Below the pieces are notes generated by a model, which was given only the letters and a program-made list of their open reading frames with translations, had not been told where the DNA came from and ran no database searches. This document shows positions 1 to 6,957 of a DNA stretch of 9,950 nucleotides, piece after piece. This DNA comes from Clostridiales bacterium. Its GTDB lineage: Bacteria; Bacillota; Clostridia; Lachnospirales; Anaerotignaceae. Location: assembly GCA_021202325.1 (NCBI GenBank), contig JAJQDF010000283.1, positions 1-9,950 of the forward strand, given 5' to 3'. The translations under genes and the position numbers were made by a program. Every line of letters begins with the position of its first letter. The stretch's first letter is position 1.

Positions 1-47
1 CAATCTTTTACATAATTACATAAGATTCTCTAATTTTTAATAAAAAT

Positions 48-76
48 ATGCTAAGATCGCTTTTTTATGTTATAAT
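48..76 (+). promoter_or_regulatory. Sigma-A-like promoter for the amidase gene
   Basis: A perfect -10 hexamer TATAAT lies at 71-76. Seventeen bases upstream, at 48-53, is a weak -35 (ATGCTA, three of six matches to TTGACA). Transcription would begin around 83, giving a leader of about 28 bases. A Shine-Dalgarno sequence TGAGGTG at 99-105 precedes the ATG at 111. The -10 is convincing and the -35 is not, so an activator or another sigma factor may take part. Confidence 0.6.
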
Positions 77-110
77 ATACAGACTACTGATATTATTTTG
101 AGGTGCTGAG

Positions 111-2396
111 ATGAAAAAATTTAAATTTGTCTGTGCGACATTATTGATAACAATGCTTATGGGAGTTACCGCTATGGCCGACTCCATTAAGGATGTAAGT
201 ATGAACCTGACCTATGACGGAAAAACCGTCGCCTATAATGCCAAAGAGGTAACGGTGCTTGTTGACGGCGTCGCATTGACCGGGTTGGATATACCGGCTG
301 TCATAATTGACGATAGAACACTTGTCCCTTTGAGAGCTATATTTGAGGCCATGGGTGCCGATGTTTCATGGGATGGTGATTCACAAATGATAACCGCCGA
401 GCTTAACGACGACACTATAATAATGTTCATCAACAATAACACGGGCTATATTAACGGCACAGCCTTTACAATGGATGTTGCGCCGAAAATTATAAATGAC
501 AGAACCATGGTTCCTGTCAGAGCCATTGCCGAGGCTGTCGGCGCAGGTGTTTATTGGGATGATGCAACAAGGACTGTAAGCGTGCTTTCATATGTTATCG
601 GAAACGAGGGCGGAACATCATCGACCGATACTTCTACAAATAATACTGATACTACAACTACTACGACAACAAATGATTCCGATCCTCAGAAGGTCACAGA
701 CCTGTCCCATGTGGATGCATCGGAAATTGATACGGAGGCGCTTTCCAACTCCGAGAATGAGGTCAGCGTTACAGCGGTAACTGCCAACGGAAATGATTCC
801 TATACAATTAAGACATCGGGCAAAATATGGCAGTACAAATATGCCACAGTTCTCGGAACAAAGGTAGCGGTGGACATATACGGAGGCTCCCTTGCGGTTT
901 CAACAACAAATATTTCTGTAAACGATGATCCTGTAGAGCGTATAAGGATAGCACAGAACGCCATCGAGCCCTATAAAATAGTAAGAGTTGTATTCGACCT
1001 GTATGACACGGCAGGGGATTATAGCGTAACAAAGTCTTCTGACGGCACAAGCCTTATTGTCAATTTCGGAGATACTACCGTAACAACCACGCCTGATACA
1101 ACACAGACAGACAATCCCGTTATAGGTTCGGACGGCGGAACGGTTACCCAGGAACCCAGCGACGATATTGGTGAAGAGGACAACCTCAACAGCATAACAC
1201 GAATTAGATATAGCGATGCCAATGACTGCGATGTAGTTACAATATACGGCGAGGAAGAGCTTGACTATAATATTTTCACGCTTTCTGATCCCTATCGTAT
1301 TGTCATAGATATTGATAATTCCCTTAAGGATGATACAAGCATTCCCGATGTTGAAGATTCATCCTATATAACGAATATCAGAATGAGCCAGTTTACCGAA
1401 ACCAGTACCCGAGTTGTACTTGATGTAAAGGAGGGTGTCGAGTTCAGCAGCTACGCAGGCACAAACTATGTTTCTCTCCAGATAACCAAGTCGGCGGTTA
1501 CTGTTAGCGAAAGCATTGTAAATGACGGAAAAACAATAAGGTTCACTAAGACAAACGGACTTGAGGCTTCCGATATTACATATACCTATGATCCGTATAG
1601 CGGCAACACTATTATCAGCCTGAACGGAGACTACAGCGGCGTTTACGGAACAAAGACCTTGAGCTATTCCGATGATGATGCCGAGGCTTCCTACATAAGT
1701 GCGGCAAAATTCAGCACTTCAAGCGGTAACACAACGATTACCGTTACGCCAAGCCTCATTGCCGAGTTCAATATTTATGAAAACGGCGACTATATATATG
1801 TTGACCTTGTAGATCCCAAGACTGTATATGATGCGGTTGTTGTTATAGACGCAGGACACGGCGGAACTATGCCGGGAGCAGTTGTAAATGGTTTTTATGA
1901 GAAAAATATAACACTGGATATAGCCAAAAAGGTATATAACCAGCTTAACAGCAACAGCATAAAGGTCTATGTAACTAGATTTACCGATTCCTATGTGGAC
2001 AATTATAAGAGGGCATACATGGCCAACTACGGAGCAGATATGTTTATATCAATCCACTGCAACTCCATTGCCGGCGACGTGGATATATACGGCACAGAAA
2101 CGCTCTATGCGCCTCATAGCGGAGAGGGCAACGGCGGCTTAACAAGCTATACTCTTGCCAGTGTTCTCCAGAAATATGTTACCGAAGTATGTGGAACATA
2201 TGACAGGGGAGTTAAGAACCGCTCCGACCTCATTGTTCTCAATCGTACTACGGTTCCGGCGGCGCTTGTTGAAACCGGATTTATGACCGACAGCAGTGAT
2301 ATGGCTCTTCTCACCAGTGAGAGCGGCAGACAGAAATTCGCCAATGCTATAGCCCAGGCCATAAAAGAGGTTATAAATACATACGACTATAGATAA
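111..2396 (+). CDS. Secreted N-acetylmuramoyl-L-alanine amidase (Amidase_3) with stalk and AMIN domains
   Basis: This is a 761-residue zinc amidase that cleaves the bond between N-acetylmuramic acid and L-alanine in peptidoglycan, outside the membrane. Residues 1-23 form a signal peptide with a likely cleavage after AMA. Residues about 45-158 are a copper-amine-oxidase-N-like domain with the repeated pattern DRTLVPLRAI / DRTMVPVRAI. A Thr/Asn/Asp-rich linker covers about 165-190. AMIN-like beta domains lie at about 215-320 and 360-460, with a weaker third at about 465-575. The Amidase_3 catalytic domain fills about 575-755. The expected zinc and catalytic residues are present: H583 (DAGHGG), E597 (YEKN), H649 (SIHCN) and E721 (VETGF). 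The start is set by the TGAGGTG Shine-Dalgarno sequence and the signal peptide. AMIN domains in this family bind the wall or envelope; the stalk-like N-terminal domain probably also attaches or spaces the enzyme. Whether it works in vegetative growth or sporulation cannot be read from the sequence; its sigma-A-like promoter suggests vegetative growth. Confidence 0.93.
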   Translation: MKKFKFVCATLLITMLMGVTAMADSIKDVSMNLTYDGKTVAYNAKEVTVLVDGVALTGLDIPAVIIDDRTLVPLRAIFEAMGADVSWDGDSQMITAELNDDTIIMFINNNTGYINGTAFTMDVAPKIINDRTMVPVRAIAEAVGAGVYWDDATRTVSVLSYVIGNEGGTSSTDTSTNNTDTTTTTTTNDSDPQKVTDLSHVDASEIDTEALSNSENEVSVTAVTANGNDSYTIKTSGKIWQYKYATVLGTKVAVDIYGGSLAVSTTNISVNDDPVERIRIAQNAIEPYKIVRVVFDLYDTAGDYSVTKSSDGTSLIVNFGDTTVTTTPDTTQTDNPVIGSDGGTVTQEPSDDIGEEDNLNSITRIRYSDANDCDVVTIYGEEELDYNIFTLSDPYRIVIDIDNSLKDDTSIPDVEDSSYITNIRMSQFTETSTRVVLDVKEGVEFSSYAGTNYVSLQITKSAVTVSESIVNDGKTIRFTKTNGLEASDITYTYDPYSGNTIISLNGDYSGVYGTKTLSYSDDDAEASYISAAKFSTSSGNTTITVTPSLIAEFNIYENGDYIYVDLVDPKTVYDAVVVIDAGHGGTMPGAVVNGFYEKNITLDIAKKVYNQLNSNSIKVYVTRFTDSYVDNYKRAYMANYGADMFISIHCNSIAGDVDIYGTETLYAPHSGEGNGGLTSYTLASVLQKYVTEVCGTYDRGVKNRSDLIVLNRTTVPAALVETGFMTDSSDMALLTSESGRQKFANAIAQAIKEVINTYDYR

Positions 2397-2402
2397 TTTT
2401 AC

Positions 2403-2434
2403 AAAGTCCTGTGGTATTCCATGGGACTTTTATC
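2403..2434 (+). terminator. Rho-independent terminator after the amidase gene
   Basis: A 12-bp stem pairs 2403-2414 with 2419-2430 around a TATT loop, with two G-U wobbles. It begins six bases after the amidase stop codon. The following T-run is short (TTTTAT), so termination may be incomplete. Confidence 0.75.
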
Positions 2435-2442
2435 ATGACTTG

Positions 2443-2480
2443 AAGTGTAAATATTTTCTGAATTTGAATTTACAACACTT
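2443..2480. repeat. Imperfect inverted repeat, candidate operator ahead of the MATE gene
   Basis: AAGTGTAAAT at 2443-2452 is matched by ATTTACAACACTT at 2468-2480: six outer and four inner bases are complementary, with a three-base insertion in the right arm. The right arm overlaps the first two bases of the proposed -35 box (2479-2484). ACTTGAA also occurs as a direct repeat at 2438-2444 and 2477-2483. The position suits a repressor site, but no regulator gene is nearby and the family that would bind is unknown. Confidence 0.35.
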
Positions 2481-2507
2481 GAAATTTTTTAAACGCAGTG
2501 ATAGTAT
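2479..2507 (+). promoter_or_regulatory. Sigma-A-like promoter for the MATE gene
   Basis: The -35 is TTGAAA (2479-2484) and the -10 is TAGTAT (2502-2507), with a 17-base spacer; each box is close to consensus. An alternative -10, TATATT at 2505-2510, would need a 20-base spacer. The predicted RNA start near 2514 places the leader hairpin within the transcript. Confidence 0.6.
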
Positions 2508-2513
2508 ATTATT

Positions 2514-2572
2514 AAAGATGCGACCGTAAGCACGTGCAAACTTTAGATTTGCATGTGCTTTTCTAGTTAAAG
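2514..2572 (+). promoter_or_regulatory. Structured leader / attenuator of the MATE gene, candidate guanidine-IV (mepA-motif) riboswitch
   Basis: A 13-bp hairpin pairs 2528-2540 with 2548-2560 with a single G-U wobble and a 7-base loop. It is followed by CTTTTCT, giving the form of an intrinsic terminator between the promoter and the Shine-Dalgarno sequence. Just upstream, GCGACCGTAAGC at 2520-2531 can form a small competing hairpin (TGC with GCA), which shares its 3' side with the terminator stem. Loop bases 2544-2547 (TAGA) are complementary to TCTA at 2562-2565, inside the terminator tail, so a pseudoknot there could disrupt the hairpin's tail. Known context: guanidine-IV riboswitches (the mepA motif) occur upstream of MATE transporters in Firmicutes and activate expression. 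The class assignment here rests on gene context and memory of the motif, not on a covariance search. The hairpin itself is clear. Confidence 0.5.
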
Positions 2573-2585
2573 GAGAGATTTATAA

Positions 2586-3956
2586 ATGTCAGCTACAAAA
2601 GAAGCCATAGCAGAAAAAATGGAAAACCAGCCCATGGGCAGACTTATAGTAAGCATGTCACTGCCGCTTATGTTTTCTCTGCTTGTCCAATCACTTTACA
2701 ACATTGTCGACAGCATATTTGTCGCCAGAATAAGCGAAAATGCCTTAACCGCAACATCATTGGCCTATCCTATACAGATATTGATGATAGCCGTTGCGGT
2801 CGGTACCAGTGTAGGCGTAAACTCGTTGCTGTCCCGAACAATCGGTGCAAAAAAATTCGATAAAGCCGGATATATTGCCACAACCGGATTGCTGTTAGCT
2901 ATAATAAGCTCATTTGTGTTTATCATTTTGGGAGCGCTGTTCAGCAAGAACTTCGTTGCTCTGTTCACCGATGATCCGGAAATAAGCGTCTATTGCCAGC
3001 AGTATGTTTTTATATGCATGATATTCTGCACCGGCACATTTGTTGAAACCATGTGCCAGAGATTTGTTCAGGCTGTGGGCAGTACATATCTCAGCATGAT
3101 TTCATTGGTTGTCGGCGCTGGAACAAATATTGTGCTGGATCCAATTATGATTTTCGGACTTTTCGGTTTTCCTCAGCTTGGAATAAGGGGAGCGGCTATA
3201 GCAACTGTAATAGGCCAATGGATAGGTGCATTTGTGGCTTTAACCATTCATATTAAGAAAAATCCGACTGTAAAGCTTAGATTTAAAGGTTTCCGTTTCG
3301 ACAGTAATATTGTAGCGGGAATATATAAGGTAGGTATCCCCATGGCCATAACCCAAGCCATAGGCAGTATGATGGTTTTGGCCTTCAACAGTATATTGAT
3401 GCCGTTTTCTTCTACCGCCGTTGCGTTTTTTGGGGTATATTACAAATTGCAGAATTTCCTGTTTATGCCCATGAACGGACTTGGACAAGCAGCAATACCC
3501 ATTATAGGATATAACTTCGGCAACCGCAACGGAAAGCGAATAAGAGATGCGCTTAAAATGATGCTTCCCATGGGAGCAGGCATAGCCATAATCGGAACAA
3601 TAATATTTATGATTTTCCCCGCACAGCTCCTTGGATTGTTTAATGCCAGTGATGAAATGCTTGCTATTGGTGTCCCGGCGCTCAGAATTATTTCGGTAAC
3701 ATTTGTTTTATCGGCAACAACAATAATACTGGGCTATGCATGCTCAGGCCTTGGAAACGGTATGACAAATATGATTGGTACAGCACTCAGACAGTTTATT
3801 ATATTTGTGCCGCTGGCCTATTTCTTTGCAAAAATAAACGGCATATCCTCCATATGGTATTCCATTTGGGTAGCCGAAGCCGTCGGCGTATGCTATGTAA
3901 TATGCAGCAGTTTAAGAGAGTACAGAAGAAAAGTAAAACCCATGTTCAAAAATTAA
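2586..3956 (+). CDS. MATE family efflux transporter, MepA-like
   Basis: This is a 456-residue inner-membrane multidrug/cation antiporter of the MATE family, which exports cationic compounds using a proton or sodium gradient. The sequence shows about 12 hydrophobic segments in two related halves (about residues 20-220 and 240-445). The N-terminal signature SLPLMFSLLVQSLYNIVDSI starts at residue 25, followed by ALTATSLAYP, both typical of the MepA-like branch. The second half has a matching stretch from residue 257 (IPMAITQAIG) and PMNGLGQAAIPIIGYNFGNR, which is conserved in this branch. Length is normal for the family. The ATG at 2586 follows the Shine-Dalgarno sequence AAAGGAG (2569-2575). 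The gene is a single-gene unit with its own promoter and structured leader and ends at a terminator shared with proS. If the leader is a guanidine-IV riboswitch, guanidinium would be a physiological substrate; without that, the substrate cannot be assigned. Confidence 0.92.
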   Translation: MSATKEAIAEKMENQPMGRLIVSMSLPLMFSLLVQSLYNIVDSIFVARISENALTATSLAYPIQILMIAVAVGTSVGVNSLLSRTIGAKKFDKAGYIATTGLLLAIISSFVFIILGALFSKNFVALFTDDPEISVYCQQYVFICMIFCTGTFVETMCQRFVQAVGSTYLSMISLVVGAGTNIVLDPIMIFGLFGFPQLGIRGAAIATVIGQWIGAFVALTIHIKKNPTVKLRFKGFRFDSNIVAGIYKVGIPMAITQAIGSMMVLAFNSILMPFSSTAVAFFGVYYKLQNFLFMPMNGLGQAAIPIIGYNFGNRNGKRIRDALKMMLPMGAGIAIIGTIIFMIFPAQLLGLFNASDEMLAIGVPALRIISVTFVLSATTIILGYACSGLGNGMTNMIGTALRQFIIFVPLAYFFAKINGISSIWYSIWVAEAVGVCYVICSSLREYRRKVKPMFKN

Positions 3957-3961
3957 TAAAA

Positions 3962-4006
3962 CAAAAAATGCCGGTAAATCTCAGTGATAAACCGGCACGT
4001 TTTTTA
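3962..4006. terminator. Bidirectional terminator between the MATE gene and proS
   Basis: TGCCGGT (3969-3975) pairs perfectly with ACCGGCA (3991-3997), and a further ATC/GAT pairing is possible inside the loop. On the plus strand the hairpin is followed by GTTTTTT; on the minus strand the bases after it read TTTTTTGTTTT. It therefore fits both convergent genes, whose stop codons lie about 13 bases away on either side. Confidence 0.88.
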
Positions 4007-4008
4007 TA

Positions 4009-5442
4009 TTAATATGCTTTTGCCCAATAAACCATATGCTTTGCTTTCTTTCCGCAGCATACGCATGTATCGGAAATATGCTCTTCCTCAAAAGGAATAC
4101 ATCTTGATGTTGCGCCTGTAAGCTCTTTAATTTCGTCCTCGCAGGCCTGGTCTCCGCACCACATAGCCTTTACAAATCCCGGGTTGTCGTCAAGGGCATC
4201 CTGGAACTCTGTCATATCTGTGGCAACGCTTGTCTTGGCATTAAGTCTTTCTGTTGCTTTAACAAAAAGGTTGTGCTGGATTTCATCAAGAAGGGAAGCA
4301 ACCTCATCCTCAAGATTATCCATTGAAACAAGTTTCTTGTCGCCTGTGTCACGGCGTACAAGAACAACCTGGTTGTTTTCAATATCCTTGGGGCCGACCT
4401 CAAGACGGATAGGAACACCCTTCATCTCATATTCGCTGAACTTCCAGCCGGGAGTCTTGTCCGAGTCGTCTACCTTTACACGGAAATCAGAAAGTCTGTC
4501 TTTAAGCTCGTTGGCCTTTTCAAGAACTCCGCCTTTCTGCATGGCAATAGGTACGATAATAACCTGGATAGGTGCAATTTTAGGCGGAAGAACAAGTCCT
4601 CTGTTATCTCCGTGTACCATTATTATTGCGCCGATAAGACGGGTAGTTGCTCCCCATGAAGTCTGGTGAACATACTGAAGTTCATTATTCTTGTCTGTAT
4701 ACTGGATACCGAAGGCACGGGCAAATCCGTCGCCGAAGTTGTGTGATGTGCCCGACTGGAGTGCCTTTCCGTCATGCATAAGGCTTTCGATAGTATATGT
4801 TGCCTTTGCTCCGGCGAAACGCTCCTTCTCTGTTTTCTGTCCCTTTATAACGGGGATAGAAAGTATATTTTCGCAGAAATCTGCATATACGTTGAGCATT
4901 CTTATTGTCTCAGCCTCGCTCTCTTCCTGAGTAGCATGGGCTGTATGGCCTTCCTGCCAAAGGAACTCCGTTGTTCTTAAGAAGGGACGTGTTGTCTTTT
5001 CCCATCTAACAACGTTGCACCACTGGTTATAGAGTTTGGGAAGATCTCTGTATGAATGAATTATGTTTTTGTAGTGGTCGCAGAAAAGCGTCTCAGAAGT
5101 AGGTCTTACACAAAGTCTTTCTGTAAGTTCCTGGTCTCCGCCGTGTGTTACCCAGGCGACCTCAGGTGCGAAGCCCTCTACATGGTCCTTCTCCTTCTGA
5201 AGAAGACTTTCGGGAATGAAAACAGGCATATAAACGTTTTCATGTCCTGTTGCTTTAAACATATCATCCATCTGTTTCTGGAAAAGCTCCCAGATAGCAT
5301 AGCCATAAGGTCTGATAATCATACAGCCCTTTACGCTTGAATAGTCAACAAGCTCGGCTTTAATAACAACATCTGTATACCACTGAGGAAAATCGACTTC
5401 CATATCAGTGATGGATTCAACAAATTTCTTATCCTTTGCCAT
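4009..5442 (-). CDS. proS: Prolyl-tRNA synthetase, archaeal/eukaryote-like (type 3)
   Basis: This 477-residue cytoplasmic class II synthetase charges tRNA-Pro with proline using ATP. RPTSE at 113-117 is the family proline/ATP-site signature. Motif 2 spans about R146-x-E148 to R152 and T158-E159-F160. The motif 3 region contains [11 protein letters not shown]. The anticodon-binding domain begins with PIQVIIVPI. The C-terminal domain has a cysteine set C429, C434, C460 and C463 (CX4C and CX2C), as in the zinc-binding domain of the Thermus thermophilus-type enzyme, and it ends in tyrosine as this type does. Its 477-residue length and the absence of an insertion between motifs 2 and 3 mark it as type 3, which lacks the INS editing domain of E. 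coli-type ProS (about 570 residues). Clearance of mischarged Ala-tRNA would then need a separate editing protein, not seen here. The start follows GGAGAAAATTT and is preceded by a proline T-box leader. C448 and C462 are extra cysteines. Confidence 0.96.
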   Translation of the reverse strand: MAKDKKFVESITDMEVDFPQWYTDVVIKAELVDYSSVKGCMIIRPYGYAIWELFQKQMDDMFKATGHENVYMPVFIPESLLQKEKDHVEGFAPEVAWVTHGGDQELTERLCVRPTSETLFCDHYKNIIHSYRDLPKLYNQWCNVVRWEKTTRPFLRTTEFLWQEGHTAHATQEESEAETIRMLNVYADFCENILSIPVIKGQKTEKERFAGAKATYTIESLMHDGKALQSGTSHNFGDGFARAFGIQYTDKNNELQYVHQTSWGATTRLIGAIIMVHGDNRGLVLPPKIAPIQVIIVPIAMQKGGVLEKANELKDRLSDFRVKVDDSDKTPGWKFSEYEMKGVPIRLEVGPKDIENNQVVLVRRDTGDKKLVSMDNLEDEVASLLDEIQHNLFVKATERLNAKTSVATDMTEFQDALDDNPGFVKAMWCGDQACEDEIKELTGATSRCIPFEEEHISDTCVCCGKKAKHMVYWAKAY

Positions 5443-5460
5443 AAATTTTCTCCTTTCAAT

Positions 5461-5496
5461 AAAAAAAGCCTTCGTCCCAACAAAAAGGGACCAAGG
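5461..5496 (-). terminator. Intrinsic terminator of the proS T-box
   Basis: On the minus strand, CCTTGGTCCC (5496-5487) pairs with GGGACGAAGG (5478-5469), giving nine pairs and one G-G mismatch around an 8-base loop. After one C comes a run of seven T (5467-5461). It ends 18 bases before the proS start codon, with the Shine-Dalgarno sequence AAGGAG between them, so premature termination would prevent proS expression. Confidence 0.92.
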
Positions 5497-5690
5497 TTAA
5501 TCGGCGGTGCCACCCAATTTGACGTTTTAAAACGTCCGCTCATGTCCTTAACGCAGATAACGCCGCGGATTATTACCTCCGCAGAACTCAAGGGGCAGGT
5601 TCAATATTATATGTTTGAGGCTTTCACCGCCCGCCTTTTCTCTGAAAAACAAAAATAATATTTACTAATCCCTGTCAAAGTTTTTATTCA
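5461..5690 (-). promoter_or_regulatory. T-box riboswitch (proline, CCU specifier) controlling proS
   Basis: Read on the minus strand, this leader has the standard T-box parts in order. Stem I opens with AGGGATTAGTAA (about 5673-5662). The AGAGA element (5643-5639) and GGTGAAAGCC (about 5628-5619) follow. The specifier loop reads GAACCTG, with CCT (Pro) at 5599-5597, and is followed by CCCTTGAG. The T-box bulge TGGGTGGCACCGCCG lies at 5516-5502, and the terminator comes last. In the known mechanism, uncharged tRNA-Pro pairs its anticodon with the specifier and its NCCA end with TGGN, which stabilises the antiterminator and switches proS on during proline shortage. The specifier agrees with the downstream gene. 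The 5' end is set from the proposed promoter and is approximate. Confidence 0.93.
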
Positions 5691-5701
5691 AGTGATATAA
5701 T
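5672..5701 (+). promoter_or_regulatory. Sigma-A-like promoter for the M29 aminopeptidase gene
   Basis: A perfect -10 TATAAT lies at 5696-5701. An 18-base spacer separates it from CTGTCA at 5672-5677 (four of six matches to TTGACA). Transcription would start near 5708, leaving a leader of about 47 bases that carries the strong Shine-Dalgarno sequence AAAGGAGG at about 5740-5747. A small dyad (ATCCT 5703-5707, AGGAT 5715-5719) sits at the start of the transcript. Confidence 0.6.
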
Positions 5702-5726
5702 AATCCTTTATAAGAGGATCTGTCAA
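5697..5726 (-). promoter_or_regulatory. Sigma-A-like promoter for T-box-proS
   Basis: On the minus strand, a perfect -35 TTGACA (5726-5721) is followed after 18 bases by the -10 TATTAT (5702-5697, five of six matches). The predicted RNA start at about 5690 lies just upstream of T-box stem I, as expected. A second TTGACA at 5678-5673 has no well-spaced -10 and falls inside the leader. The -10 overlaps the divergent promoter on the plus strand. Confidence 0.75.
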
Positions 5727-5754
5727 GTCCTTTAAATAAAAAGGAGGCACAAAA

Positions 5755-6876
5755 ATGAAAGATTACAGACTGGAAAAGCTTGCAAAAGTATTGGTAGAAT
5801 ACTCAACTAAAATAAAACCCGGCGACAATGTATGCGTTTCTGGAGAAGAAAGCGCACTGCCGTTTATAAAGGAAGTAACCAAACAGGCCATACTTGCCGG
5901 AGGAAACGTAAAATGGTTCGTAGATATGCCGGATATGGACGAATTTTTATTTAAAAACGGAAGCATGGAGCAGATAGAACAGCCCAATTACCGCTTCGGC
6001 GAATGTGCCAGAGCCGATGTTTGGATAAGCGCATGGGGAACCGATAACATAAGTACGCTTTCATCCATAGACGGAGAGCTTCTGAAAAAGAGAAGACTGG
6101 CCAACGCAGAGAACAGAAAGATATATAACGACCGTTCCGCCACAGGCGAGCTCCGTTGGTGCGGCACACAGTTTCCTACCAACGGCGATGCCCAATATGC
6201 CGGCATGAGCCTAGACGAGTACGAAGACTTTGTATATAAAGCAGGGTTCCTTGATAAGGATGATCCGGTTGCCGAATGGAAGAAAATGTCCGACTATCAG
6301 GATAAATGGGCGGAATATCTTAACACAGTTTCAAACTTGGAAATATTCTCGAAGGATACCCATATTACACTTTCCGTAGCCGGCCGCAAATGGATAAACT
6401 GCTGCGGAACAGAAAACTTTCCGGACGGCGAAATATTCACTTCACCGGTTGAGGATTCCATAAACGGATATATTACATTCAGCTTTCCGGCAATTATGAA
6501 CGGCAACGAATTTAAAAATGTAAGGCTGGAGTTTGAAAACGGAAAAATTATTTCTGCCAAATGCGATGACGATGCAATGACCGAAAAACTTCTTACTTAT
6601 ATTGATACTGACGAAGGCTCACACTTTATAGGGGAAACAGCCTTCGGCACAAACTACGGAATAAATAAATTCAGCCACAACATACTTTTCGATGAAAAGA
6701 TAGGCGGAACGATGCACATGGCACTTGGCGCAGGATTTCCCGAAGCCGGAGGCAAAAATGATTCCGCCATACATTGGGATATGATAAACGACATGACGGC
6801 CTGCGGAAAGGTAATTGCAGACGGCATAGTTATATATGAAAACGGCTGCTTCAAGGATGAGCTTTTATGTAAATAA
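5755..6876 (+). CDS. M29 family metallo-aminopeptidase (aminopeptidase T / AmpS / PepS type)
   Basis: This is a 373-residue cytoplasmic dinuclear-metal aminopeptidase that removes N-terminal residues from peptides, probably in peptide turnover. The N-terminal half (residues 1 to about 190) has the family pattern KLAKVLVEYSTKIKPGDNV and AxAWG-like ADVWISAWG. The C-terminal half holds the conserved metal-site segments: PDGEIFTSPVE (E226, E233), GETAFGTN (E294), the NILFDEKIGG segment (E314), H321, and SAIHWD (H340, D342). These match the Glu/His/Asp clusters that bind metal in M29 enzymes, although I have not assigned each residue by alignment. It is shorter than the roughly 410-residue Thermus and Staphylococcus enzymes, but no conserved block is missing. 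A strong Shine-Dalgarno sequence (AAAGGAGG) fixes the start. It is divergent from proS. The hairpin 27 bases after its stop codon may end its transcript before spoIIGA. Substrate preference is not predictable. Confidence 0.92.
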   Translation: MKDYRLEKLAKVLVEYSTKIKPGDNVCVSGEESALPFIKEVTKQAILAGGNVKWFVDMPDMDEFLFKNGSMEQIEQPNYRFGECARADVWISAWGTDNISTLSSIDGELLKKRRLANAENRKIYNDRSATGELRWCGTQFPTNGDAQYAGMSLDEYEDFVYKAGFLDKDDPVAEWKKMSDYQDKWAEYLNTVSNLEIFSKDTHITLSVAGRKWINCCGTENFPDGEIFTSPVEDSINGYITFSFPAIMNGNEFKNVRLEFENGKIISAKCDDDAMTEKLLTYIDTDEGSHFIGETAFGTNYGINKFSHNILFDEKIGGTMHMALGAGFPEAGGKNDSAIHWDMINDMTACGKVIADGIVIYENGCFKDELLCK

Positions 6877-6903
6877 ATGCCGCCTGCAAAGCCATAATAT
6901 TAC

Positions 6904-6957
6904 AAAATTTTTCCCTCGGAGGATATATCATAATATATATCTTTTGGGGGAATTTTT
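6904..6957 (+). terminator. Terminator-like hairpin that also covers the spoIIGA ribosome binding site
   Basis: A long imperfect hairpin spans the gap. The inner stem pairs 6920-6928 with 6935-6943 around CATAAT. The outer stem pairs 6909-6915 (TTTTCCC) with 6946-6952 (GGGGGAA, two wobbles), and AAAA 6904-6907 can pair with TTTT 6954-6957. A run of seven T (6953-6959) follows, as in an intrinsic terminator for the aminopeptidase gene. The same 3' arm contains GGGGG (6946-6950), the only Shine-Dalgarno-like sequence properly spaced from the spoIIGA start. It may therefore be a terminator, a translational lock, or both. Confidence 0.6.

Noticed and set aside
2..27. Tandem TTACATAA (8-15, 16-23) flanked by AATCTT / AAGATT
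   Set aside because: A short A/T-rich repeat at the window edge; it could be the remains of an upstream terminator or a chance match, with nothing to support a function.
3740..4012. An open frame running from the end of the MATE gene through the terminator
   Set aside because: It overlaps the MATE gene in another frame and crosses the bidirectional terminator; no family resemblance is visible.
4184..4669. A 161-codon open frame on the plus strand opposite proS
   Set aside because: It is antisense to conserved proS coding sequence, has a Ser/Arg-rich composition typical of a shadow frame, and has no convincing ribosome binding site.
5673..5678. Second TTGACA on the minus strand as a proS -35 box
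   Set aside because: It has no -10 at acceptable spacing (TATTAT is only 12 bases away), and it would start transcription inside T-box stem I, removing a required part of the riboswitch.
6877..6957. Search for Spo0A boxes (TGTCGAA) upstream of spoIIGA
   Set aside because: No good match on either strand. The nearest resemblance lies inside the aminopeptidase gene (around 6686-6700), with only five of seven bases, which is not convincing.
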